Notes under the pieces: generated by a model
What the model was told of the DNA's origin: nothing
Database searches by the model: none
What the model saw: the letters and a program-made list of their open reading frames with translations, nothing else
Translations under genes and position numbers: made by a program
DNA from: Fistulifera solaris
Lineage: Eukaryota > Bacillariophyta > Bacillariophyceae > Naviculales > Stauroneidaceae
Assembly: GCA_030295235.1 (NCBI GenBank)
Contig: AP026142.1
Span: forward strand, 558,001-622,000
DNA: 64,000 nt
Reading direction: 5' to 3'
In this document: positions 10,143 to 21,578 of the stretch, one piece after another
Layout of the letters: every line of letters begins with the position of its first letter
Numbering within the stretch: position 1 is the stretch's first letter

Positions 10143-11550
10143 TTATGGAGATAAGCTTTGATAGTTTGGCGATGAACTCCCAGCTGAATTTGTTTTCAAC
10201 TCGGACTTGGCACTGTCATTCAAAAACCACTGAACGTGCTCTTCTGCTGAAAGACCAATTCCGCTGGTTATTTTGTGAAGGGGGAGCACAGAAAATGGTT
10301 CTTCCAACTGTACTCCAAGCTCTTCAATACCCAGTAGGAAATAGCTCAACAGCACTGTGATGGGGATCCTGCGGGATGAGAAATGAGAAAATACGACTGG
10401 TGAGAAAATCAGACACGTACGTTATTCTGCTACCATCAGAACTTACATGGCAATATGATTCCAACTATTCGTAAAGTCGGGCCACAGTCCGAGAGGTAAC
10501 ATTAATAGCCACACTTCCAAAAAAGCGAGCCAAATGGCGTGTGTAGACCAACGGTACTGGCGAGCTAAGGATGCGATCATTGGCTCCCATGGCATCGCAA
10601 AGTTGATTGACCGAGTATTCGAGAGTTGCTTTTTGTATATCACTCAATGGTAAATCATTGATGGCGCACGAAATTTCATACGTAGCACGAGTAGGCTTAT
10701 GACGAGCCGCAATCAAGTCTTCCGCTAAATCCGGACGCAAATTGGCCCGACAGTCTTCGGCATAGGCCGCATCATCTTCGCGAGCACTCAACACGTGTCG
10801 CGTCATAGAGCGAGGAAAACACCACACTGCCGCTGCCAATCGAGCAATCAATCGAATTTTGTCACGTTCGGGGATGTTTGCCTCTTGAAGCCACGCGGCT
10901 CCTTGTCGTAGGATGGTTCGAGAGCTGTTGACGATGACGCCCCACGCTTTACGTGCTTCGTCCCAACGTCCGTAGGATGTATTTGTTTTGAAAACTGCGG
11001 TAAAAAATAGTCAGAATCAAGGAGTCGTCAGATGAATGCTGAACAAATATTGAGAGTTCACCAGTCAACACGTACCGAGAAGAAGGGAAAGAGCCGGGCT
11101 ACTGAATGTAAAGAATTCGCTCGGCATTTGAAGCGTCGGGATAAAAGGTAAGAGACCTTCGTGATGCACACCAGACAGGTCATCGTACCCCGCTGCCGTC
11201 AAACAGTTGATCGCCCAAACCGCCGTGGCTACCGCAGTAATAAATAGTACTTCATTGGTGAGCTGGCGAATGACACCGGATCGCGTGATGCTCAAAAGAT
11301 TTCCCTTGAAACGATTTCGTGAACGGTGTTTTTCCCAATCCGGTTGCGTGTAGAAATTGCGACGAAAAGGTCGACTTCGTTCACCGTAGGATAGACCTGA
11401 ACCATCATTCCTTGGTACAGTCGATACGTCCAGAGCACTCTTGGATGGCTCGGTAGATACAACGACCGACGGCGTAACGAATGCGACGACACTATGAAGC
11501 GATGCAATCAAAACGATTCCAGCCTTGAGTTGCCTAGTTATGAATTTCAT
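10143..11550 (-). CDS. Bestrophin-like anion channel
   Basis: Three exons on the minus strand: 11076-11550, 10447-10994 and 10143-10368, with introns of 81 and 78 bp (GTACG..CCGCAG and GTAAGT..CCGCAG). Bestrophin hallmarks are FKTNTSYGRWDEARKAW after the first intron, RILSSPVPLVYTRH, and FLLGIEELGVQLEEPF, the conserved pore/Ca-clasp text. The N-terminus is a signal peptide with VVAFVTPS, fitting plastid import. One extra base in the A6 run at 10519-10524 (plus strand) shifts the frame inside ARFLEVWLLMLP; this looks like an assembly indel because both sides are highly conserved. Algal bestrophins of this type are thylakoid or plastid bicarbonate/chloride channels. That role is inferred here. 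Confidence 0.88.
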
Positions 11551-12042
11551 TCCTTCTTAATTCAGTTCGGGCTATATCGTTTGTCAGATACAGGAAACTT
11601 TACTACATGAGAGCATATGATGTAATAACGTTCGTGATCTCAACCATTGATCATCGCCGCATCAAAATACTTGAGATACAAAGTAGATACTGGTACAAAC
11701 CGAAGAATCATCATCGCGAAAAGATACCCAGTCCAAAATTGAGTTACAGTGTGTGTCACACAGGCATTGTTTGCCATCTGCCTTTTCGCGTGCAGTGCGG
11801 TACTGAGAAAACCAAAACCCGAACCCTTCCAGGGAATCTACTATATGTCCATTCTGTACGCCGTAAACATCGAAACCGAAAGCACGTGCCCGACCCGTGC
11901 TCATTTTTTCACAAAAAAAAAAATGAAGCGCCATGATTGATGGTGTGTGTGTGTGTCGTATCTTTTGGGTGGACGCCGATCGAGGTGATGGCAAATACAC
12001 AATAACTTTTTACCACCAAGGGCCAAAAGATCGTATACCACC

Positions 12043-13503
12043 ATGAAGTTTGTGGTGACCTCGCTCGTTTTTTGGCTCGCCGCGTCGCCGTCGGCGACGG
12101 CTCAAGGTATTGACTGTGTCGCGACGTGTGCCGAAGATGTTTGCACCTTTACGGCCAAAGTCAACCTCTATGCGGGCGAGCTCGGGTACTTTACATTTGA
12201 GGAATGTGGCGACATTCGTAGTCCTACCTTAGGTATTGAGGTGGGAAAGACTTACCGCTTTGTTCAGGTAAGGGAGTGCTTGCCTGAGATGTTTCCATCT
12301 TTTCATTTTCTTTGTTGCTCATTTGACGGTATCTTGCGCAACTCCCTATCACAGGCCGACCGTACCAATTACTACCATCCATTGGGTTTCGCTTACTTCC
12401 CCGATGGTGCTCATGCGGACAAAGATGAACTGGAACCATCGATTGTTCCGCCAGGATCCAGCAGCACTTGTAACACGACAGAAACCTGCCCTGCACCCAA
12501 ATACTTCCAAGATGGAGTCTACTTGGGAGACTGGATGCACCAAGACAGCAGCATTGACTCCACGGGGGACTTTGGACTCGATCATTATGAGCCCAAATTC
12601 TTTTATCCCTTGGGTGACTGGTTGGGATTTGGTACCTTTGAAGTCCAGCTGACGTTTGATGTGGAAGACTTTGCTCAGGATTTGTTTTACTTCTGCCACG
12701 TAAGTTGACGGCGAGGATACTGAGAGTATTGTCGAAAGCTATTCTTTACTGGCTGACATTTTTTCTTTTGCATTATTTAGATTCACGAGTTCATGACGGG
12801 ACGTATCAAGTTAATGAATGAAGCTGGAGAACCATTGGTTGCGGAAAACGTTCCTGTTTTGGAGTACACGTATGATGAAGTTGACGCGTTCGATGAAACG
12901 TGCGGTACTTTTAATACTTCCAGCTACCGACTCCCTGATGGAGAGTTTGCAGGCCAGTGTCCCGAACGCTTTGTGTGCGAAACCGCAGAGTCGCGTTTTC
13001 TACAGAGTGATGGCAATGCGTCGAGCCCCTTACAAGCCTTCTCGACGTGCTTGGATGCAATGAATTGCGCCATGATGGTTGGAATGACTACGCACGCCAC
13101 GAGTCCTATTGGTTTGTTCATCCATCAAATGATCCCTCACCATCAAAACGCCGTCAATATGGCCAAGGCATTGTTGAAAACGGGAGGAATGGGAACTTGT
13201 GAGGATTTGACCAATGAAGAAGATCCAAACTGTATTATGGAGTACATGATGTATGAAATCATTAATAACCAAAATCATCAGATTCAAACTATGCGAGCCG
13301 TCTTGGAGACCTTGCAAGAGCCTGCCTACGCCGATTGTGTCGTTACCGCCGAACACGATCACGAAGAAGAAGGCACCGGAAGTGATGATGTAGTAGCCAA
13401 TGAGACGAGCACGAATGGTGAAAGCACTATATCATCGGGCGCATGGACTCTAGGCCATAATTTGTTCATCGTTCTAGTTGCAGCTTTGTGGATTTTGGAG
13501 TAA
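12043..13503 (+). CDS. Secreted cupredoxin-like plus DUF305 protein, probable GPI anchor
   Basis: Exons 12043-12267, 12355-12699 and 12781-13503. A signal peptide (cut near ATAQG) leads to a Cys-rich N-terminal half with a cupredoxin-like pattern: YYHPLGFAYFPDGAH and FYFCHIHEFMTGRI, the C-H-x-H pattern seen in multicopper oxidases. The C-terminal half carries a DUF305 domain: FIHQMIPHHQNAVNMA and NQNHQIQTMR, the metal-binding His/Met helices of that ferritin-like family. An acidic/His linker and a hydrophobic tail (LFIVLVAALWILE) without a cytosolic end suggest a GPI anchor. Intron 1 (87 bp) is a multiple of three and has no stop, so retention would add 29 residues. A role in copper or iron handling at the cell surface is inference. 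Confidence 0.82.
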
Positions 13504-13740
13504 AGGATTGTCAGATAAAGTGGTTGCCCATAAAACAAAAATATCGAAAGATTTCTAGAAAGGTCTTTATTGATCCCCACTTATTGATGATTGTTCGTAG
13601 GACTCATGCCCTTCATGCGTGTTTCGCCACAACCAATGAATGCAATATTTTTAATAGAGGATAAGAACGTTTCTTTCGTACAAGCTTTGCTGGGGCTTGC
13701 CGTTTATGCGTACCGCCTTTTCCTTGTCGCTTCATTAACA

Positions 13741-15761
13741 TCATTTCTCTGGAAGCTTGATCTTTCCCAACATGTTTAAGTGGTCACCGACAGAAACCAA
13801 AGTGTTCGCCGTAATTGCTCCTGAGGCAGCGGTGGCCGGAACGCCGATACTAGGGAAAGTGTAATCTCCGCACATGTAAAAGCCATTCAACGGTGTCTTG
13901 TGTCCGGGCAAAGTCTGACCGAGGCCGACATCAACACGTGGCCCATAACTCCCCTTGCTTCTCCTTAAAAATCGCTCGTGTGTCAAGGGAGTTCCTATTT
14001 GCAAAGTCCCAGGAACTAGTCTTTCTCTTGCATTTGGCACATACTCTTCAAAGCAACTCCAGAGAAAGTCTGCGGCTTCTTCTTTTTTCTTTCGATACTC
14101 CTCGGAATTTCTATCCATGTTCTCCCACCATTCATCTGCAAAACGTTGTTAGCATACATCCAAAATGAATCTTTGGAACAACACTAAATCTACTTACATG
14201 GCTCTGTTGCCGGTGTGTAACAGTGTATCTGTGGAAATGTCAAACCTTGTACTGAGGGCCGGCGATGATTTAGACAAAAGTACTACTCATCAACTTACCA
14301 CATGTTTGCCTTCGGGTGCCATGCTAGGATCTATTAAGGAAGGCATGCTGCACAATACGATATTGCGAGGAGCTTCCACTCCTCCCGGCAAGTTCCAATC
14401 TCGAATCACAGCCCATTGTGCTGGGAAATCGGCGCTCGCTTCGGTCGGCAGACCGGTTGCGTCAATACCCGCATGAAGATGAATAAAAGACCTTAGATCT
14501 TTCACTCCTCCTTCTTCCGGGTCTGTGCTGATCATTTTGTCCATGTGTGCTATCATCTCATTTGAAAGTGCGCTACTTTTCCTTGCTGATGACAATAGCT
14601 GATTGGTGACGTACGGATCGGCATTCGACACAACGGCTTCTTTCGCCCTTACAACTTTCCCACTTTTTAACTTTACTCCGACAGCCTTTCCATTTTCTAC
14701 CAGAATCTCGTCCACGTGACTATTCAAACACACCTTGGAAAGAGGGTGTTTACGAACGGCTCGGACGAGCGCATCGACAATAGCCCCCGAACCTCCTTTC
14801 GGATAATCCAATGTCACCCCCGGACGATACCAATCGGCTAACATGTACGACATGACTGTGTTGAGAGTACCTCGTGCGGGAAGACCTTGTAAGAGAAAGC
14901 AAAGCATATCGAGCCAATTACGAACGAATTCATCCTTGATTTGCATCTCATCCATGATGTTACCGAATGGTTCTGTCAGCTTGGATCCTTGTGAAAATGT
15001 CATTAGCAGCTCTTTGGGATATTTCAGAAGCGTCAATACTACCGCCAAATCTTCTCGTAACGCCATGGAAGTCAATGCCTGTGAAGCATCCGACAGGGGT
15101 TTCATTCGTTCCATTAACGCGGCAAACTCAGCTTGTGCCTGCGGACCTCCGTACTTTTGCAAAACATCTCCAAATTCTTCCGGACCAATTTTCGCGGCGA
15201 ATTTTTCTCCACTCGGTAAGACAGTCCCCCAACGATCGTACGTGATCCATTCACAATCTTCTCCGACAATTTGGAATATGTTTTTGAGCGGATTGGGGGA
15301 TCGTTCGGAACTAAATCCCGAATAGAGGGACGGTCCGCTTTCAAAATGAAAGCCACGTCGTTCCCATGTGTGAGCGCATCCACCAGGTGCATCGTGTGAC
15401 TCCAGAATCACCACTTTATTTGACAAAAGAGCAGAATGAATCAGAGAGAGAAAATGGAACCGACAGAGCATATAAGGGTATTGCATCATTCATCATTATT
15501 CCTGAAGCACCGTGCTTCAATTTATATCTTACCATTTTTCTTGCAATGCGATAAAAGAGCCCCACACGAAAGACCTGCCAAGCCTGAACCTATGATAACG
15601 ACATCGGCCTCGAAGGGAACTTCATCACTTTTCACCGTTGCCGATAAGTGCGATGATCTGCCGACCAATTGGGTAGGGCCAAAGGCACTCGCACCGGACG
15701 CCATGAAGCAAAGACAAAGTGCAGAACACAAGTTCATGATTTTTTCCTTTTGCAGATGCAC
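13741..15761 (-). CDS. Plastid FAD-dependent carotenoid isomerase/desaturase-like oxidoreductase
   Basis: Exons on the minus strand: 15533-15761, 14299-15413, 14198-14228 and 13741-14135. All introns are GT-AG, and exon 3 is only 31 bases. The N-terminus is a signal peptide followed by GASAFGP, a diatom plastid cleavage motif. Next come DVVIIGSGLAGLSCGALL (FAD beta-alpha-beta) and VVILESHDAPGG. The C-terminus has the second FAD motif GFYMCGDYTFPSIGVPATAASG. Overall text (WYRPGVTLDYPKGGSGAIVDALVRA, DPYVTNQLL) matches the CRTISO/phytoene-desaturase-related family rather than PDS or ZDS. It probably isomerises or reduces a carotenoid or another prenyl substrate in the plastid. The frame is intact. 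ATG at 15737 (MNLCSAL) is an equally good start. Confidence 0.88.
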
Positions 15762-16062
15762 CTTCTATCTCCCAGCTGCTTACAAAGATGTCAATGGATT
15801 GATTCTCCCTGCGTATAAGTCATCGTCATCGTATCGTCATGGCTTTTATTAATTTTATTTTTGCGCGCGGAACGAATGAGGTGGTAAAATATCGATCCGG
15901 TATTCAAAGGAATTATTTGGAGTACCGTTTCCTGTGGGATCGGTACTCATCCGTTGATGCCAAATTTTCCTCACATTTTGCGACCGTTGAAAAAGAAGGT
16001 GCTCCGCCCCGAACAACAAACAAACCACTCAACAATTCTGCCATCTCTCACCTTTCTTGACC

Positions 16063-18349
16063 ATGAAGTCTTGGCTTTTGCAGCAATGGAGCCGATTGTG
16101 GTCGTTGCTACCCAGTAGCAAGGCGTCCATTTTGTTGGCCTGTGTGGTGACGTGGGCATTGAGCATCACTTCCGTCTCACGATGTACATTTGTTCGGCAA
16201 CAATCACTTTCGGACGAAACTCCTCCTATTGAATTGGGAATGTTCTCGAAAGCGGTCTACGATGACCGCGGTAGCCTTTTAGGATGTGTGTCTTACACGG
16301 ACACCCATTTTGATGCCATGTTTCAAGTGGCACGAATCGCCGGTGTCATCTCCTCCATCTGCAGTACGATGGTGCTGTTTGGTGTGTCGGCGGCAATTCT
16401 CTTTTGTCCTCGTGCTTGCAACAGCCTCTGGTCCTGGTCTCGTTTTCTTTTGGCCACGGGCACGGTGGCACAGCTCTTCACTTTTTCGATTATGAATAGC
16501 ACACCATGTCAGGATGGAGAAACATCCTGTCAACTACATGGTGTCGGAAAGTTAGCCATCTTCAATGTTCTGTTACTAGCAGGACTGGCAGTCGCGTTGT
16601 TTTGGGAGAATCGACCGTTTCATCCTGCACTGTACTTACGGGCTGACGCACTCGAAACGGATACCATTTTGAGTGATCGGACTCCACGGACGGATACTCA
16701 TACAAAAACAAATGGTGCTCCACACACACATCCCAATCGCAGTACAGAAGATATGCAAGAGACGGGTCAAGTCCAGCATGCCACACTACAAGGACAAATG
16801 GAAGCTTATGGCTTTGTAGACCCGTCGAGCAGTGTCGCCGAGAATGAGTTGAGCATTCAGCATTTGAGAAGCTTTCGGTTCCTTACCATGCTTCTCGTTA
16901 CAATTGCTTGGATTGTATCGATTGTGGGGACCAGTCGCTGCACGCTCTTGCTGGTAGGACCCAAAGATGGTACTCGCGCGGATTATGCCGGACTCGGGCT
17001 TTTCAGCCGTGCAGCCTACGACGACTCCAATCTCATCGGTTGTCTGGCCTATCCAAAATACGCCACCAACGATTTTGATGCAGCCTTCCAGGCCAGTAGA
17101 GTGTTTGGAGCGATTGCGGCATTTCTGTTGTCCGCAATCTTCCTTTTGTGCAGTACGCTGCTCTTCTTCCAACGAGCAAAAGACGAGATCTGGATTATCA
17201 TGAGGATTCTAATGCCCTGTGCAACAATATCGCAACTTCTGGTGTTTGTGGCGTTCAAGACCAAGACCTGTTCCGCTTCTGATCTGGTAGAATGTCGTCC
17301 TGGGCCCTCTGCGATTGTTGTTATCCTGAACGTTTTTCTCCTTGTCGTGCTTTCGGTCGGGTTTTTCATTTTTCCGCCACCACCTGGACCAATTTTTCGT
17401 TTTCATAATGATCAAAGTGATACATCTACAATGGCATCTCGTCCGAATCGACAGTATGGACAAATTGCAGTGAGCACACCAGAAAGGCCACTGGATGGAA
17501 AACGGAACCATACGAGAAGAGTAGTTGCAGTTCGACCTCCCGGATCTCCCATATCGGCTACGTCACTAGACCTTCCCAGTCTGGAGCACTCGCCTTGTCC
17601 AGATCGGTCATTTCATGATACTTCAAACTTGAGTGAGAATCCGCCAAAGCGAGTCCGCATTGCCTCTGAACCTGCAGAAACAATCATGGTGCAAGTGGAG
17701 TATACGGAAAAGGAAAAGCGTACCACCAAGACTGTCACTCATCCAGATGGATCGAAAACGATAACCACAACTATCGAGCGATATCAAGACCCACAAAGTA
17801 AGAAGATCAAGAAGAAAAGTAAGCCGTTACCACAAGTTAAGAAATCGGTCCCGGCTCGAACACAAAAACCAGTCATTCCAGCACAAAATGTAAGGTCAAA
17901 GACGGAAGAGGCGTCCAGGACGAAATCGTTCGAACCGAAGCCACCTGATGCGACGACAAGCCCAGACACAGCAACGAAACCGTTGGAATCTTCCGGTGAC
18001 GGACCTCAGGTGCCTGAATTTTTCCTCAAACTAGGTTCTCTGAAGAAAACCAACTGTCTTTCTGCAAAGGAAATGGCCGAACAGGCAAAACAAGAAAGCG
18101 CTGAAATCGAAAAAGTCGTAAGTTGATCGAATTCAGATCAATTGAGTGTGATGTTTATCGTATTCGAAACTAATCGATCTGGTTCGCTATTCACAGGAGA
18201 CGCCAAGGCCTGTCGTACCAAAGGCTTTCTTTGAGCCAAATGATTCTACGTCTATGGCAAACCACTCTGACGAGAAAGAACCATCAGCCGAACCAATAAC
18301 ACCCGGTGTAAAGAATCTTCGAGAAATGTTTGAAAAGAGTGCAAAATAG
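16063..18349 (+). CDS. Internally duplicated multi-span membrane protein, unknown function
   Basis: Exons 16063-18117 and 18197-18349 with a 79 bp intron. Two homologous halves each have four hydrophobic segments. Shared landmarks are ITSVSRCTFV versus VGTSRCTLLL, GMFSKAVYDD versus GLFSRAAYDD, LGCVSYTD versus IGCLAYPK, FDAMFQVARI versus FDAAFQASRV, and a Cys pair in the last loop (TPCQDGETSCQ versus KTCSASDLVECR). The C-terminal 250 residues are hydrophilic and basic, with a KTVTHPDGSKTITTTIERY motif resembling coiled/kinesin-tail-like 'DGSKTxTTTxE' text, and end ITPGVKNLREMFEKSAK. I do not recognise a characterised family; it looks stramenopile-specific. The ATG at 16063 is the first in frame. 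A receptor or tetraspan-like role would be a guess. Confidence 0.8.
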
Positions 18350-18480
18350 CCGACGAAACGTATATTAGTGCATATATTTTTATAACTATTACAGTATTGT
18401 CGGCAAAAGGCTTTGAGTTAACCGAAAAGAGTCTGTGCAAAGTGATTGAATCGCAACGCTAAAGCGAGTCGCGATGAAAC

Positions 18481-19711
18481 TTAATCTTCTTTGAGATGTA
18501 AGTATTTCGGATCAGCCAATTTTCGTGGCTTGTAAAACAGTTTAAAGCCGAAAAAGAGTCCAGCCACGATGAAAAAGTATCCCGGTCCCAAAAAGACGGT
18601 AGCAAATGTGCTATTTCGTCCACCAAATATAGATGTAGTACCCACAATGAGAGTCTTCGAGCCCCGAAACCTTTGCACAACGTAATTGTTGTTGATTTGA
18701 AAGGTTATTTTTTCACCGGCGGCGATCGGCTGATCAATCCATCCATACAATTTTCGAAAATCGGGATTCACAGCAATCCGCATCCAAACTACAAAATGTT
18801 CGTTTTGAACATGCTCCAGAGGACTTACGATCTTGGGGTAGGTTTCATACAAGTACTGAACCGTATCTTCATCGGGATAGAAGTAGCGATAACAAAGGCC
18901 GTCTTTTTATCCACCACCGGCTCTTGACACGACCAATCCTCACCTTCGCAACATGCTGGTGTGCATCCGATATCGTCGGGGCATTCCTCTTTCTTAAAAC
19001 CACGCGCGGGCTGAAATTTGTACTCGAGATCCGTTCCCCACGCGATTCCTTCTTCGATCATTTGCAGATCCGCCCCGGACGCATCTTTGCCTTCGACTAA
19101 CGTGATGATATCATTGAACATGGTGTTGGCCGTCAATCCGCAGGGATTCAAAGAAATGTCGCCCAATTTGTGCAGCGGACTGCAAAGAGATCATCACCCG
19201 CGGTGGTCTCCCCCCGCAACTGATACTCATCGCGATTTGTATAATAGCTGCGGTGATTCTGATAAAAATTACTGAGTTCGTAATGAATAAAGATCGGCGG
19301 ATTCATATCCCGGGGTGCGGTCAGCGTAATATTGCAATTGTGGTCGGCATTGTACGTATTGTTGATGCCACATTGCCGGACAATCGGATCGTCGTCATGA
19401 CCGTACGCGTCATAAGTGACTTTCATTTCCACGACATCTTTTTGAATGGAATCAATCTTGTAGCCTTTCAAGAAAGAACCAGCGCAAGGTCAGAATAAGT
19501 TTTTCAGACATTTCCGGGTCAAATTACACATACCGACGGGTATCATAATAATACCAAGATAAATTAATGCGATACTGACCCATTTCGGGTCCAAAATGGG
19601 TGACCATGCTTCAATTCTCTGCTGGTTGAAGGCATTATCTACCGGCCGATTGAGCTGCTCCGACGGATCTAAAACAGACTCGTTCTCGTCGTCGTGGTCG
19701 CTTCCTGCCAT
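18481..19711 (-). CDS. CDC50: CDC50/LEM3 family, P4-ATPase flippase beta subunit
   Basis: CDC50 proteins chaperone and assist P4-ATPases that flip phospholipids across Golgi, endosomal and plasma membranes. Seen here: an acidic cytosolic N-terminus (MAGSDHDD); TM1 WVSIALIYLGIIMIPVG; a Cys-containing luminal loop with YELSNFYQNHRSYYTNRDEYQL and NPCGLTANTMFND; VWMRIAVNPDFRKLYG; and TM2 FLGPGYFFIVAGLFFGFKLFY. An intron at 19465-19533 splits IPV-GYKID. Two single-base frame changes interrupt it: one in the T5 run at 18904-18908 and one near 19165-19190. Both sit between strongly conserved blocks, so the gene is probably functional. The start ATG is 19709-19711. Confidence 0.9.
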
Positions 19712-19829
19712 TCTTCTTAGCTTATTAAAAATTAAACTGCCAAGATAATACACAATCAAAGAGATGTAATTGATTATAACGGAGTCTTTGTTATTTGCGT
19801 TTGTTTGCTTGCGGTCGTCGTGTTGTGCG

Positions 19830-19830
<1 letters not shown>

Positions 19831-19879
<49 letters not shown>

Positions 19880-19880
19880 G
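19831..19880. repeat. (TTG)n / (CAA)n microsatellite
   Basis: About sixteen perfect GTT/AAC triplets lie upstream of the CDC50 start, presumably in its 5' leader. Frames through it give poly-Asn, poly-Gln, poly-Leu or poly-Cys and are not genes. Confidence 0.95.
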
Positions 19881-20262
19881 CATGCGGCATGTGGTCGTTT
19901 TTGCCAATTTGCCAGGCAGTACCGGTCGGGCAGTCTTCTGCAAGAACGGCCAGGAAGCTCTGCACCGAGTATCAAGCAAAGAGAAGATTTTGACTATAAG
20001 AGTGCGATGTCCTGGTGTGGGTACACACCATTGAACCTACCATCCGCTGAAAATGTTCGTTGAGGATAATGTAGGGGATCTGTTTTTACATATGCAATAC
20101 GATCTAAGTATATTTAAATGAGCGAGGCGGCGTGATGGAGGCATGTTTCTGCTCTTTGCCTTTCACAAAATTAATACGGAGTAAATAGAAAAACGCCCAA
20201 GCTTGCGAAACTTCCTATCCGTCCAAACACACTCCAAAGACGTGTGAGATCCAAATTCAAAA

Positions 20263-20550
20263 ATGAAGTCCATGTCCATTCTGGTGCCGGGGATGCTGAT
20301 CAGCTGTGCGCAAGGCGAGCAATATCTCCGTGCTTTACCAGGGGCCGAAGATTACTTTGACATGAATCGATTTTCCTCCACTGAATTAGGTTTTGCTGCG
20401 GGAGTTTCCGCGACGATTCTTTTCCTAATTATCTTTATTTGCTGCTGTTGCTGCGGTAGATGGAGTTTGTGGGATATCGTGGCATTAGTCTGTATATGGG
20501 ACCTGTGTTGTGATCGAAGGGGTGTCGATCCAGGATTTTTGGCATTGTAA
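20263..20550 (+). CDS. Small single-span Cys-rich membrane protein
   Basis: A 95-residue frame with a signal peptide (MSILVPGMLISCAQG), a short lumenal stretch, and one TM segment (VSATILFLIIFI) running straight into CCCCCGRWSLWDIVALVCIWDLCCDR. A TM followed by a Cys stretch and a Trp-rich amphipathic tail suggests palmitoylation or a juxtamembrane hairpin. The protein-like composition, sensible signal peptide and presence of a stop just after the tail support a real gene. I know of no function. It is isolated by about 280 bases upstream and 400 downstream. Confidence 0.6.
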   Translation: MKSMSILVPGMLISCAQGEQYLRALPGAEDYFDMNRFSSTELGFAAGVSATILFLIIFICCCCCGRWSLWDIVALVCIWDLCCDRRGVDPGFLAL

Positions 20551-20961
20551 TACGACATGTATGGTGATGAACCCCATGGCGTATCTACTGCACATATTAT
20601 TCAATAAATGCTGAATATACATGCATATAAACCGAATGATCTTCAGAAAAGTGTCACCTGGTACATGTAAAGCAAACAGCGTTCCGTATCGCGGTTCTAG
20701 GATCATAGTCTTTAGGAGTGTTCGAATGTTTTCTTTCCACCAATAAAGAGAAAGTGAAAAACGAAATCATTGCGATAGAAGTGTCTTTGCAGACATCGCA
20801 AACATCGGGTTCCTAGAATTGAGGCTGTTCGATTCTCGAAGACGACCTTTGAGAGAAGTATCTCCTTTTAAAAACTACTAGTGAACACAAGCTAATCATT
20901 CCTCAAGTATTAGCACCGTTTCCGCGATCATGCGATTCCGCCAGCTTTTTAAATTAATCCT

Positions 20962-21578
20962 CTATGCAGGTAATTCATTGTGATCGTCCTCGCAAAACCC
21001 GCCATCTTTAGTAAGACCAGGCCAATTGACTTCACAGAATTCGACCCAACTTTGCTGGGCAGCATCGTCGCAATCATATTGTTCTTTCGAAGCTACATGA
21101 ACCGTTTTGTTCGGATTTTCGCGGCAGTATACGGCACTGCGACCCCATTGATCTTCCATAAAACTTTTGTTGTGATGGCCACTCCATAAACAAATGGGCT
21201 TTTCGGCAATCACCGTACTCGACTGTAGCTCACTGAGTGTGTGCAATACACGACCACAGGAAGCTCCGCACCAGCCATCTTTTGAATTGGCCAGTTCACA
21301 ACCAAGCCACAGACACGAAACTCTTGTACAACAGTCGACAGTTCGTCGAGTACTTGCGTGCGCAGTCGTTTGCGATTATTGACCAACTTGTGCTCCAAAC
21401 GTATCGACGGAATGGATTCCGGTGACTCCCCCAAAGAAGGATGCGAGGCTAAGGTAAGGTCAATTTGTTGCTTGCGTATAGTTACATTGAGAACGCTCCC
21501 TGAAGCTTTATGCCAGTCGAGTGCTTGAGCGATACGCTTGGGTGACTTGAGCAGATGAGTGATGGAGGACATGGACAT
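20962..21578 (-). CDS. YqgF/RNase H-fold-like protein (putative Holliday-junction-resolvase-like)
   Basis: The N-terminal part reads SIRLEHKLVNNRKRLRTQVLDELSTVVQEFRVCGLVVNWPIQ. This resembles the strand 'GLVVGWP' of YqgF/Pol-I-associated RNase H folds that diatoms carry in small families. After the frame change it reads DGWCGASCGRVLHTLSEL, then a conserved-looking WSGHHNKSFMEDQWGRSAVYC. The change is one base in the T4 run at 21280-21283 (plus strand). The C-terminus (CDDAAQQSWVEFCEVNW) is acidic. Assignment to YqgF is tentative because the catalytic acidic residues are not obvious; the nuclease role is unsupported. The start at 21578 (MSMSS) is the first ATG. The stop is at 20962-20964. Confidence 0.6.

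Noticed and set aside
11662-12000. 112-codon frame on the minus strand between genes
   Set aside because: No recognisable domain and repeats of simple composition; it probably represents the promoter of the DUF305 gene.
19774-20063. Poly-Leu, poly-Cys or poly-Gln frames at the (TTG)n tract
   Set aside because: Products of a triplet repeat in the leader of CDC50; no domain on either side.
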